From: Dactylosporangium sp. AC04546
Lineage (GTDB): Bacteria > Actinomycetota > Actinomycetes > Mycobacteriales > Micromonosporaceae
Direction: 5' to 3'
NCBI RefSeq assembly: GCF_022095675.1
Contig: NZ_JAHYSG010000014.1
Location: forward strand, 1-64,000
Length of the DNA: 64,000 nucleotides
The translations under genes were made by a program, and so were the position numbers. The notes beneath the pieces are model-generated. The model searched no databases. It had not been told where the DNA came from and was given only the letters and a program-made list of their open reading frames with translations. Below are positions 11,267 through 21,301 of the stretch, piece after piece; the stretch's first letter is position 1; every line of letters begins with the position of its first letter.

Positions 11267-11436
11267 TGATGCATCAGAAGTGATGCATCAGAAATGATGC
11301 GTCGAGTGCGGCTGTCGTGGGGTGGTGTTCGGCGGACTGCGGCGATTGGGCGGCCATCGCGCCACTCGGCCTGCCGGATCAGGGTTGATGCATCCGCTTT
11401 GATGTATCAAAAATGATGCATCAAAAGTGATGCGGC
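11267..11436. repeat. Two arrays of TGATGCATCA at 14-bp period
   Basis: Near-palindromes TGATGCATCA start at 11267, 11281 and 11295, and again at 11385, 11399, 11413 and 11427, each 14 bp apart with A-rich 4-nt linkers. Both arrays are preceded by a GGATCAGG word, so one looks like a duplicate of the other. The second array runs into the 3' end of the minus-strand gene ending at 11407. No protein or RNA known to me explains this spacing. Confidence 0.8.
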
Positions 11437-11874
11437 GGGTGTGGGCTGCAGCGACCAGCGTTCGGTCAGGGCGTGGATGGCTGGCGCCAGGCCTGGGCCC
11501 GGGGACAGGGCGCACAGGTTGTCCTGCACGATCGCCAGGAGGTCGCGCCTTGTGCGGGCGACCACCACGCCGGACTGGCCGGCGGACGGGTCGCCGTCGA
11601 GTACGGCCACGCGGGCTCGGGTGATGCCCAGCCGGCCGGCGCCCGTGAGGAACGTGGCGTCGGCGAAGAGGAGGGGGACGCGGTGGGCCCGGGTCCAGCC
11701 GGCCACCAGGAGTACCGCCAAGGCCTCCGCGGTCAAGGCGCGCACGGCGCCCTCGTCGGGGCGGATGATCAAGCCCGGCGCGATGCACGCCACCTCTTCC
11801 GGGTGGCGGCGGCGGAGCCCCTCCAGTGCGGCGACGACCGGTGCCAGCGGCGACGTCATCGCGAGGAGGGCCAT
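11407..11874 (-). CDS. Small iron-box-controlled protein, family not recognised
   Basis: A 155-residue protein with no clear family. It has a hydrophobic stretch (ALAVLLVAGW near 52-61) and ends in LLMHHF, encoded by the TGATGCATCA repeats, so its natural C-terminus may have been replaced. Its layout faintly recalls FhuF-type siderophore reductases, but the C-terminal cysteine motif of that family is absent, so this is only a suggestion. The ATG at 11874 was chosen because a -10 TACCTT lies 6 nt upstream with a TTGACT -35 at 17-bp spacing; the frame also has an ATG at 11892 inside the operator. Confidence 0.55.
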   Translation of the reverse strand: MALLAMTSPLAPVVAALEGLRRRHPEEVACIAPGLIIRPDEGAVRALTAEALAVLLVAGWTRAHRVPLLFADATFLTGAGRLGITRARVAVLDGDPSAGQSGVVVARTRRDLLAIVQDNLCALSPGPGLAPAIHALTERWSLQPTPAASLLMHHF

Positions 11875-11880
11875 GCCAGG

Positions 11881-11909
11881 AAGGTAAGGCATACCTAACT
11901 TCGAGTCAA
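11881..11909 (-). promoter_or_regulatory. Promoter overlapped by an IdeR/DtxR-type iron box
   Basis: On the minus strand: TTGACT (11904-11909), a 17-bp spacer, then TACCTT (11881-11886), 6 nt from the ATG at 11874. Within it GTTAGGTATGCCTTACCTT (11881-11899) matches the half-sites TTAGGT and ACCT of the IdeR/DtxR iron box. A repressor bound here would cover the -10 element, so the gene should be expressed under iron limitation. Confidence 0.65.
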
Positions 11910-11957
11910 TTGCGCGGGCGCCGGGCTCGGTCGCCCGGAATTGTCAGAGGGTCCCGC

Positions 11958-11963
11958 TAGGGT
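11958..11963 (+). promoter_or_regulatory. -10 element, leaderless dinB mRNA
   Basis: TAGGGT sits 7 nt before GTG 11971 with no ribosome-binding site. This supports GTG 11971 as both transcription and translation start of dinB. Confidence 0.55.
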
Positions 11964-11970
11964 TCCCGAT

Positions 11971-13284
<1,314 letters not shown>

Positions 13285-13435
13285 GAGCCACACTCGACGG
13301 AAAATCGGCACGGCCGGACCAACGTCCCGCTTTCCGACGGGTTGACCCCCTCGTAAACTTGCCAGTACGCAGCCGTCCGGCTGTGCCGGACTGCCGGTCC
13401 AACAGGGCCGGCCTTCGCGACCGGGGAGGAGTGCC

Positions 13436-13819
13436 GTGCCGCTCTCGGAGCACGAGCAGCGGCTGTTCGAGCAGATCGAGCGGTCGCTAGCCGAGGATCC
13501 CAAGTTCGCGTCTGCGGTGCGCGCCACCGACCCGCGGTTCCATGCCAAGCGCCGGATGATCGCCGCCCTGGTGTTCCTCATCGCCGGCATGGGGCTGCTC
13601 GTCTACGGTGTCGCCATCTCCGTCCCGCCACTTGGCGTCGGCGGATTCGTCGTCATGCTGGGCGCCCTGGCGTTCGGCATGCAAGCGTACCGGCGCGGCC
13701 AGACCACCGACCTGCACGTGGTCGGCGGCACCGCCTCCCGCCGCACCCGTTCCCGTCGTGGTGGCCTTGTCGACCGCCTGGAGGAGCGCTGGCGCCGTCG
13801 CCCCGAGGGCGACGTCTGA
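13436..13819 (+). CDS. DUF3040 membrane protein
   Basis: A 127-residue protein of the actinobacterial DUF3040 family: an N-terminal PLSEHEQRLFEQIERSL signature, a basic linker (FHAKRR), two membrane helices near 41-62 and 65-85, and an Arg-rich tail. Function is unknown. The GTG at 13436 has a strong GGGGAGGA ribosome-binding site 6 nt upstream. Genes of this family are often found near dinB and the dcw cluster in actinomycetes, as here. Confidence 0.85.
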   Translation: MPLSEHEQRLFEQIERSLAEDPKFASAVRATDPRFHAKRRMIAALVFLIAGMGLLVYGVAISVPPLGVGGFVVMLGALAFGMQAYRRGQTTDLHVVGGTASRRTRSRRGGLVDRLEERWRRRPEGDV

Positions 13820-13875
13820 CCTTCGGGTCCCCAGACGCGACTCCAGCGGGCGGCCCGCCGCCCCTCGGCACGTCG

Positions 13876-13922
13876 ATGAGTGGCGCGCGCCTCGTGACGA
13901 CACGAGGCTGCGCGCCACTCAT
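13876..13922. terminator. Long hairpin after the DUF3040 gene
   Basis: Arms 13876-13896 and 13901-13922 pair over 21 bp with one bulged T and a 4-nt loop, followed by CTTTCT. It is the likely terminator of the dinB/DUF3040 transcripts. Confidence 0.7.
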
Positions 13923-13990
13923 GCTTTCTGAGGCTGGTGCGGGCGACATTTCCGACATGTCCGACTGGCGATCGCCCCGGTGGCTTGCTG

Positions 13991-14052
13991 CTCCATGATC
14001 AAGGGAAACATCTGGTCGTTATGGCAGCCAGAAGTTTCCCTTGATCATGGAG
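13991..14052. repeat. REP-like palindromic element, copy A
   Basis: Perfect 19-bp arms (13991-14009 and 14034-14052, beginning CTCCATGATCAAGGGAAAC) enclose a 24-nt loop that has its own TCTGG/CCAGA stem. The reverse complement of this element matches the one at 57963-58022 at about 53 of 61 positions, loop included. The two are therefore members of one interspersed repeat family. Confidence 0.8.
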
Positions 14053-14081
14053 CGGGGGAGAGCGGCCCCAGCGCCCGGGCC

Positions 14082-14232
14082 GGAGCGCGGCCCAACCGTG
14101 GTCTTAGGCGCGGGCGGGCGCCCGGTCGGAGCGCGGCCCAGGCCGCGGCATGGGGACCCGAGCCGGAGTGTGGCCACAGGGTGAAGCAGGGCTGGAGCGC
14201 GGTCCTAGGCGCGGACGGGTACTCGGTCGGAG
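14082..14232. repeat. Degenerate duplicated GC-rich intergenic segment
   Basis: Two imperfect copies of a roughly 40-50-bp unit (14082-14132 and 14193-14232) share GGAGCGCGG, TAGGCGCGG and CGGTCGGAGC words. Nothing in the stretch 14053-14385 looks coding. It lies between palindromic element A and the terminator of the minus-strand operon. Confidence 0.5.
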
Positions 14233-14385
14233 CCGGAAGGCGTAGATGACCGGGCCGGGACTTGCGCAGGGTGGCGCCCAGGCAGGGAAGCGCCGACGTA
14301 GGACTGTGCCGAGCCCGCGCGGTGTGACGCCTGGGGAGGAACTGCGCGGAGAAGGAGCGGTGCGGGACCGGCTCGAACAGCAAGC

Positions 14386-14409
14386 AAAAGGGCGCCCGGC
14401 GGGCGCCCT
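14386..14409 (-). terminator. Terminator of the moxR operon
   Basis: On the minus strand a perfect 9-bp stem built on AGGGCGCCC (14401-14409 with 14389-14397), with a 3-nt loop, is followed by TTTT (14389-14386). This is a classic intrinsic terminator, 20 nt past the transglutaminase stop codon. Confidence 0.85.
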
Positions 14410-14428
14410 CTGCTTCACGATCCGAACC

Positions 14429-16936
14429 TCAGCGGTCGGCTCGCTTCGCGACGAAGCGGCGGACGCTCAGAGCTCGCATCAGCTGGTCCCAGCCGCGCCC
14501 AAGGGTCAGGGAGATCGTGCTGGAGCGGTTGGCCGTCGATACGCGCCAGCGGCGCAGGACCGACGGCGGGAGCACGACCGCCAGGATGCGGGTCTTGCGC
14601 GGAGCCCGGGCGGCGAACGCCGACTGGACGTGCGACACCGCCGCGCGCAGCTCGCGGCCCGTCAGCGGGCGGCGGGCGTAGCGGGCGTGCTCCTCGGCCG
14701 TGCTCAGGAGCTGGACGCCGGCCTGGGCCTTGTCGTGGAGGCGTTCCTTCTTGACCAGGCGGTCGACCGTCGCGCGTGGGGTCTCGGCCTCGTCGGTGGG
14801 GACGTGGTAGTCGATCATCAGGTCGACGAGCTCGTCCCAGGCGCTGTGGGCGTCGGCGCGGGCCCGGACGTAGGACTGGTCGTCGACCGGCAGGACCGTC
14901 ATCGTGGGCGCGTCCGCGGACGTGCCCGGTGGCGTGTGGGCCAGCGGCACCGCACCGCCGCCGCCCGTTGCGGCCGTCGACAGGCGACGGCGGCGGGTGC
15001 GGTTGCGGGCCAGGGCCGGCGACATGAGCAGCAGGAGGAGGATGAGTCCGCCACCGACCCAGGGGGCGACGGTGGCCGTCGTCTGCAGGAGCGAGGCCTC
15101 CTTCGGCCCGGTGTCGCCCGTGATCGTGCCCGGGTTGTTGCCCTGGTCGGAGCCGGGGGCCGCCGCGCTCGACGACGGGTCGGCGCCCGGGTCGGCGCCG
15201 CCGCGGTCGACCGGGTCGTCACCGACGATGGTGTCGTCGGCGCGGGGGAGGTACGACGGGGTGACCGAACCCGGGATCGCGGTGGCCGGCGTGGCGTCGA
15301 ACGGCAGCCAGCCGAAGCCCGGGAAGTAGACCTCGGTCCACGCGTGCAGGTTGATGTTGGTCAGGGTCATCGTGTCGCCCTGCCGGTCGCCGCCGCGGGC
15401 GAAGCCGAACGCGACCCGCGACGGGATCTTGGCCTCGCGCAGCAGCCAGCCGAAGGCGGCCGCGTACTGCGAGCAGTAGCCCCGCTTGTTCTGCAGGAAG
15501 TCGACGATCTTCGTGCCGCTGGTGTCGGGGCCGGTCGACGTGTCGTAGACGAAGCCGTTCGAGGGCGCGAAGAAGTTGTAGATCGCCAGGACCTTGTCCA
15601 GCTCCGTCGTCTTGCCCTTGGTGAGCTCGCCGACGAGGTTCTTGACGTAGGTGTTGGCCGGCGCCGACAGCACGTCGCGCAGTTGCGGGTCGTTGGTGTT
15701 GATCGGGTCGGCGTTGCGCAGGTCGTCGTTGGTGATGTCGGGGCGGACGTACTCGACCGTGTACTTCTTCTTGGCCGACGTCTGCTTGTTCTTGCTCGCG
15801 TAGACGACCGAGGTGCGGCGGTCGAACGCCCACTCGCTGTCGACCTTCTCGATCTTGGTCGGCCAGACGTAGATCGGCAGGTAGGCGATCGCCAGCTCGT
15901 TGGTGATCTCGATGTTCGCCTTGTACGTCGTGGTCTTGACCGACGAGTCCCACGTCGGGCCGGCGATGCCCGAGTTGACCGACTGGCCGCCGGTGATCGG
16001 CTTGCCGTTGAAGCCCTTGTTGGTCAGCTCCTCGAGCACGTTGAACCGCAGGTAGAACGGGTTCTTGTCGTTGACGTTGGTGACCTTGATCATGTCGGTC
16101 TTCTTGGAGCGGTTCAGCTGGCCGTCGAGCAGGGCGAACATGCTCACGGACCGGCCGTTGCCGCCCCGCCCGCCGATGCCCGGCCCGCCGCCGGCCCCGG
16201 TGCCGAAGCGCTCCAGGACGCCGGCCGGCATCGCGAAGGGCAGGAGCGGCAGCAGTACCGCAGCCGCCACGCCCACCGCACCGAGCCGCTGCCCGGCGGC
16301 GGCGAGCGGCGACGGCTCCCACAGGTCGACGTCGCGCCCGTCGCCGGTGAAGCGGCGGCCGAAGCGCCGCACCCGGTCGACGTTGTCGGTGACCAGCAGC
16401 CACAGGAAGCCGAGCGCGCCGAGCACGAACGGGAACCAGCTGGTGCTCTCGGTGGTGACCGTGACCGGCACCGAGTAGATCGCGAGCATCGGCAGCCCGG
16501 CCAGCGCGGGCCGGCGCAGGACGACCGCGAACAGGTCGACCAGCAGCGCGACCACGGCGACACCCAGCGTGGCGAGGAAGAGGAAGCCCTCCCGGTCGCC
16601 GACCGGCGTCGCGAACTCGCTCATCTCGGTGGTCGCCGTGCTCAGGAGCTCGCCGAAGTGCGCGATGCTCCCTGGCGACGGGATGATCCCGATGTACTCC
16701 TGGTGACTGCGGAACAGCCAGGTCAGCGCGAAGAGCCCGGCCAGCGCCATCGAGGCGGTCGGCGCCCAGACCGGCGCGCGCAGGCTGCGCACCAGCAGCC
16801 CCACGCCGCACATCGCGGCGACGACGAGGAACGATCGGATCGCCCAGGTCTGGTGCTCGAAGACGTTGATCAGCGGCAGCGCCGACAGGAACGCCGAGCC
16901 CGCCGCGATGAGCGTGAGGTGCTTGCGCTGGTTCAC
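14429..16936 (-). CDS. TgpA-like membrane transglutaminase/protease
   Basis: An 835-residue protein. Several membrane helices fill the first ~220 residues, an extracytoplasmic part follows, then a transglutaminase-like core with the triad Cys488 (GYCSQYA), His531 (LHAW) and Asp547 (FDAT). A Ser/Asp/Pro-rich linker, one more helix (PWVGGGLILLLLLM) and a cytoplasmic DUF4129-like tail close it. It probably works on cell-envelope proteins or peptides. GTG 16936 overlaps the DUF58 stop by 4 nt. The MoxR-DUF58-transglutaminase trio is a common bacterial operon. Confidence 0.9.
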   Translation of the reverse strand: MNQRKHLTLIAAGSAFLSALPLINVFEHQTWAIRSFLVVAAMCGVGLLVRSLRAPVWAPTASMALAGLFALTWLFRSHQEYIGIIPSPGSIAHFGELLSTATTEMSEFATPVGDREGFLFLATLGVAVVALLVDLFAVVLRRPALAGLPMLAIYSVPVTVTTESTSWFPFVLGALGFLWLLVTDNVDRVRRFGRRFTGDGRDVDLWEPSPLAAAGQRLGAVGVAAAVLLPLLPFAMPAGVLERFGTGAGGGPGIGGRGGNGRSVSMFALLDGQLNRSKKTDMIKVTNVNDKNPFYLRFNVLEELTNKGFNGKPITGGQSVNSGIAGPTWDSSVKTTTYKANIEITNELAIAYLPIYVWPTKIEKVDSEWAFDRRTSVVYASKNKQTSAKKKYTVEYVRPDITNDDLRNADPINTNDPQLRDVLSAPANTYVKNLVGELTKGKTTELDKVLAIYNFFAPSNGFVYDTSTGPDTSGTKIVDFLQNKRGYCSQYAAAFGWLLREAKIPSRVAFGFARGGDRQGDTMTLTNINLHAWTEVYFPGFGWLPFDATPATAIPGSVTPSYLPRADDTIVGDDPVDRGGADPGADPSSSAAAPGSDQGNNPGTITGDTGPKEASLLQTTATVAPWVGGGLILLLLLMSPALARNRTRRRRLSTAATGGGGAVPLAHTPPGTSADAPTMTVLPVDDQSYVRARADAHSAWDELVDLMIDYHVPTDEAETPRATVDRLVKKERLHDKAQAGVQLLSTAEEHARYARRPLTGRELRAAVSHVQSAFAARAPRKTRILAVVLPPSVLRRWRVSTANRSSTISLTLGRGWDQLMRALSVRRFVAKRADR

Positions 16937-18231
16937 CGGACGCCTCCCGCGACGCTCTCGGCGGAAGCGGCCCGCCAGGCGAAGCCCTGCGACCCCCGCC
17001 CCGTCTGTGGCCACAGCGCGGGCAACTTCGCCCCGTGCGGCACCTCCACGACCCGCCAGCCGCTGCGCAGCAGGGCCAGCGACGCCACGCCGTGGGCCCG
17101 GTCGGCCTCCTCGCGGGCGGCGGTGGGCAGGTTGAGCCAGGTGGAGGAGTCGATGAACAGCGCGATGCAGGTCGCGTTGTTCGACCGGAAGCCGGCCAGC
17201 AGCTCGGCCTCGGCCGAGGACAGCAGGCCGAAGATGCCGATGATCAGGCCGCCGTCGCTGCGCCGGCGGACCCGGTCGATCAGGGCGCCGATGTCGCCGC
17301 GCTGGGCCAGCCGCACGTCGGCGAGCTGGTCGAGCAGCGGGCCGTCGCCGTCGATCTCGGTCGCGTCGACGTCGACGCCGGCGTCGGTCACCAGGCGCAT
17401 CTTGTACCCCGCGTGGCGCAGGTGGACGGCGATGCTCGCGGCGGCCGACACCGCCCACTCGAAGCTGGCGGTCGGCCCCTCGCCGCGGTGGGCGGTCGAG
17501 CGGGTGTCGAGCACGACCGTCGCCCGGCTCTCCCAGGGCTGCTCCTCGCGGCGGACCATGAGCTCGCCGGTGCGCGCCGTCGAGCGCCAGTGGACGCGGC
17601 GCAGGTCGTCGCCGTAGCGGTACTCCCGGGTGGCGGCGTCGTCCTCGCCGTGCACGGCCACCGACCGGGCGCGGCTCTCGCCGGAGCCGGCGAACTCGCC
17701 GGTCAGCCGGACCGAGGGCAGCGGCACGACCTGCGGGATGACGGTGAGCCGGTCGACCGACGGGAAGGCCCGGGTCAGCTCGCACAGCCCGAACGGGTCG
17801 GTGAGGCGCACGACCAGCGGGCCCACCTCGTAGCGGCCGCGGACGTCGGCCCGGACCGTGTAGGCGACGGAGCTGGCCTGGTGCGCGCCGAGCTTCTCCA
17901 GCACCAGTCGCGGCCGGCTGCCCAGCGCGTAAGGCAGGCGGTCCTCCAGCAGCATCGTGCCGGTGGGCAGGCGCGAGAGGTTCTGCAGCCGCAGGATCAC
18001 CCGGGCGCTCGCGCCCACCTGGACGCGGTGCGGGTCGAGCGTGCGGCTGCACGACAGCCGGTACCGCGTGCGGCCGACATAGGCCGCCGACAGCAGCGGC
18101 AGCGCCGCGAGCAGCACCGCGACGCGCAGGAGATCGCGCTCGCCCAGGATGAACGAGGCGATGAGGGCCGCTGCGGCGGCGGCCAGGAAGCTACGGCCCC
18201 GTGTGGTGAGCCCCCGCAGCGCTTCCCGCAT
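16933..18231 (-). CDS. DUF58 protein, MoxR partner
   Basis: A 432-residue protein with two adjacent N-terminal membrane helices, a beta-rich region and the DUF58 core, marked by REYRYGDDLRRVHWRSTAR, followed by a von Willebrand A-like fold beginning ATVVLDTRS. Members act with MoxR ATPases, probably in folding or activating envelope complexes. ATG 18231 has GGAGG 9 nt upstream. A TTG at 18237 would also be in frame but is too close to that site. It starts 2 nt after the moxR stop. Confidence 0.88.
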   Translation of the reverse strand: MREALRGLTTRGRSFLAAAAAALIASFILGERDLLRVAVLLAALPLLSAAYVGRTRYRLSCSRTLDPHRVQVGASARVILRLQNLSRLPTGTMLLEDRLPYALGSRPRLVLEKLGAHQASSVAYTVRADVRGRYEVGPLVVRLTDPFGLCELTRAFPSVDRLTVIPQVVPLPSVRLTGEFAGSGESRARSVAVHGEDDAATREYRYGDDLRRVHWRSTARTGELMVRREEQPWESRATVVLDTRSTAHRGEGPTASFEWAVSAAASIAVHLRHAGYKMRLVTDAGVDVDATEIDGDGPLLDQLADVRLAQRGDIGALIDRVRRRSDGGLIIGIFGLLSSAEAELLAGFRSNNATCIALFIDSSTWLNLPTAAREEADRAHGVASLALLRSGWRVVEVPHGAKLPALWPQTGRGSQGFAWRAASAESVAGGVR

Positions 18232-18233
18232 GC

Positions 18234-19274
<1,041 letters not shown>

Positions 19275-19555
19275 CTGGCCTCCTCATGGTCGTGCCGTGG
19301 CCACCGTCAGGTGTAAGACCCATAGGTGAACCGCTCGGTTGCCGGAGATTTCGGCGTTCACGGCAACCGACGCCGTTGGTATCCCCTCAGGCTAGCCGGG
19401 GAATTGACGGACCGCCGGACGGGATTCCGTCATTGCGGACATCCCGGCCCCAGCCGTCCGACCAATTTTCTGCCGCGCCCGACTACCCCTGCGAATGTCC
19501 GACAAACGGCGCGTTCGAGATGTAGGCAAGCGTCGATTAGGGCAGACTGATCGCC

Positions 19556-21115
19556 GTGGATGACGGGCAGCTCCTGAACGGCCGCTACCGCCTGCTCACC
19601 CGGCTCGCCGAGGGCGGGTCGGCCGAGGTCTGGCGGGCACTCGACGAGATTCTCGGGCGACCGGTCGCGGTGAAGGTGCTCGCCGCGCGGTACGCCGACG
19701 ACGGTGACCGCAGGCGCCGGATTCTGCGCGAGGCCCGAGCTTCCGCGCGTCTTTCGCACCCGAATGTCACCAACGTCCATGACTACGGCGAGACGCCGGA
19801 CGGTGAACCGTTCGTGGTGATGGAGCTCCTCGACGGCCCGACCCTGGCCGAGCGCCTCGCCGGCGGCCCGCTGCCGGCCGGGCCGGCCCTGCGGATCGGG
19901 GCCCAGATCGCGGCCGGGCTGGCCGCCGCGCATGCCGCGGGTCTGGTACATCGGGATGTCAAGCCCGCCAATGTCGTCATCACCCCTGAATCGGTAAAAC
20001 TGGTCGATTTCGGAATTGCGGGCTTCACTGGCGAACTCGGCGATCCAGATCCTGCCGCGACGATCCTCGGCACGCCCGCCTACCTGGCCCCCGAGCGGCT
20101 GCTGCACGACGACGTGACGACGGCGAGCGATGTGTACTCGTTCGGCGTCCTGCTCCACCGCACCCTCACCGGCCGCCTGCCGTGGCCGGCGACGACCACC
20201 GAGGAGCTGGTGGAGGCGCACGTCGAGCGGGCGCCCGAGCCGCTGCCGGCGCTCCCGGGCGTGCCGGACGAGGTGCGTGACCTGGTCGCGGCCTGCCTGG
20301 CCAAGCACCCCGGCGACCGGCCGCTCGCCGTCGACGCCGCCGCCCTGCTGACCGGGTTGGCGACCGATCCGGCCGTCGGCCGGGCGGCCGTGGCCGACCC
20401 CGACTGGAACGCCCCGACCCGCGCGATCGGCATCTGGGCCGACCCCGGGGCGGCCGGCGCCGCCGAGGAGTTCCACGACCGCCGCCGTATGCGGCTGGCC
20501 CTGGTCCTGTCCGTCGCCGCGGCCGTGCTCGTCGCCTCGTTCGTGCTCAGCCGCGACGCCGGCACGCCGTTCGTCGAGGCGGGCCCGACCGCCGACCTGC
20601 CGACCGCCCTCGTCCCGGCCGATCCGTCCGCTGATCCGTCCGCTGATCCGTCCGCCGACCCCGAGCCGGGCGGCGAGCCGGGCCCGGCGGACGAGGTGGG
20701 CGGCGGTGAGCCGATCAGCCAGGCCGGCGCCGGGGGCGGCAACCGCCCGGGCAACGCGATCGCCGGCGACGACCCGGCCGGGGGCAACCCCGCCAACCCG
20801 GGCGCCAACCCGGCCACGAACCCGCCGGCCAGCCCGCCGGCGACGACCGCGCCGCCGGCCACCCAGGCGCCGATCGTGCAGCCGAGCGAGGCGCCCGAGG
20901 TCACCGCCCGGCTCGGCACGCTCGGTGGTGTGGTCGTCGCGAGCTGTGTCGGCAGTACCGTGCGGATCCTCGACGTCCTGCCGGTGCTCGGCAGCACCCT
21001 GCTGAGCGTCGACCGCGGCCCGCGCCAGCAGGCCCGCGTCGAACTGAACGTGGCCGGGGTGCGTCTCGGGGTGACCGTGGCCTGCAGGTCGGGCGCGCCG
21101 GCCATCGTCGGCTGA
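19556..21115 (+). CDS. Membrane Ser/Thr protein kinase (PASTA-less)
   Basis: A 519-residue Hanks-type kinase. The kinase domain spans about 8-270 with Lys40 (VAVK), the catalytic HRDVKPAN (His132-Arg133-Asp134), DFG from Asp151 and APERL. One membrane helix lies near 313-334. The outer part has a DPSADPSADPSADP repeat, a Gly/Asn/Pro-rich linker and a folded C-terminal ~75 residues with two cysteines that may form a disulfide. There are no PASTA repeats, so the ligand is unknown. It starts with GTG 19556. Confidence 0.9.
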   Translation: MDDGQLLNGRYRLLTRLAEGGSAEVWRALDEILGRPVAVKVLAARYADDGDRRRRILREARASARLSHPNVTNVHDYGETPDGEPFVVMELLDGPTLAERLAGGPLPAGPALRIGAQIAAGLAAAHAAGLVHRDVKPANVVITPESVKLVDFGIAGFTGELGDPDPAATILGTPAYLAPERLLHDDVTTASDVYSFGVLLHRTLTGRLPWPATTTEELVEAHVERAPEPLPALPGVPDEVRDLVAACLAKHPGDRPLAVDAAALLTGLATDPAVGRAAVADPDWNAPTRAIGIWADPGAAGAAEEFHDRRRMRLALVLSVAAAVLVASFVLSRDAGTPFVEAGPTADLPTALVPADPSADPSADPSADPEPGGEPGPADEVGGGEPISQAGAGGGNRPGNAIAGDDPAGGNPANPGANPATNPPASPPATTAPPATQAPIVQPSEAPEVTARLGTLGGVVVASCVGSTVRILDVLPVLGSTLLSVDRGPRQQARVELNVAGVRLGVTVACRSGAPAIVG

Positions 21116-21149
21116 GCAATACCGGAAGGAACGCACGGCCACCCTGGGG

Positions 21150-21155
21150 TACACT
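21150..21155 (+). promoter_or_regulatory. -10 element of the leuS leader transcript
   Basis: TACACT lies 7 nt before the ATG of the 12-codon leader peptide at 21163, the same leaderless layout as at dinB and dnaE. A good TTGNNN -35 is not evident. Confidence 0.55.
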
Positions 21156-21162
21156 CGCTGCT

Positions 21163-21201
21163 ATGACCCCGGCGGTCCGGCTTCTTAGCGAGCCGTGCTG
21201 A
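21163..21201 (+). CDS. leuS leader peptide [12 protein letters not shown]
   Basis: A 12-codon open frame starting at ATG 21163, with no ribosome-binding site but 7 nt behind a -10 element. Residues 7 and 8 are Leu-Leu, both written CTT, a leucine codon that is rare in a genome this GC-rich. Its stop lies at the base of hairpin 21192-21224, directly before a terminator and then leuS. This is the layout of a transcription attenuator that senses charged tRNA-Leu: ribosome stalling at CTT-CTT would change which hairpin forms. Confidence 0.65.
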   Translation: MTPAVRLLSEPC

Positions 21202-21250
21202 CGCACCAGCTGCGACAGCACGGCGACCCCTCCTGCGTGAGGGGTTTTTT
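21192..21250 (+). terminator. leuS attenuator: hairpin plus intrinsic terminator
   Basis: A perfect 9-bp stem (GCCGTGCTG 21192-21200 with CAGCACGGC 21216-21224) overlaps the leader peptide stop. It is followed immediately by the terminator ACCCCTC (21226-21232)/GAGGGGT (21239-21245) with six T to 21250. leuS begins 51 nt later. The 15-nt loop contains ACGCA, which could pair with TGCGT in the terminator loop, but I cannot prove an antiterminator fold by eye. Confidence 0.8.
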
Positions 21251-21301
21251 CATGCCCGGAGAATGCTGTGGGGAATCCCGAGACCTGAGGTGGCGACAGT
21301 C

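Noticed and set aside
14246..17617. A 1123-codon plus-strand frame over the transglutaminase/DUF58 genes
   Set aside because: It crosses a terminator and lies antisense to two recognised genes; composition is typical of shadow frames.
21116..21301. A T-box riboswitch before leuS
   Set aside because: No T-box antiterminator sequence and too little room for a specifier stem; a leader peptide explains the terminator better.
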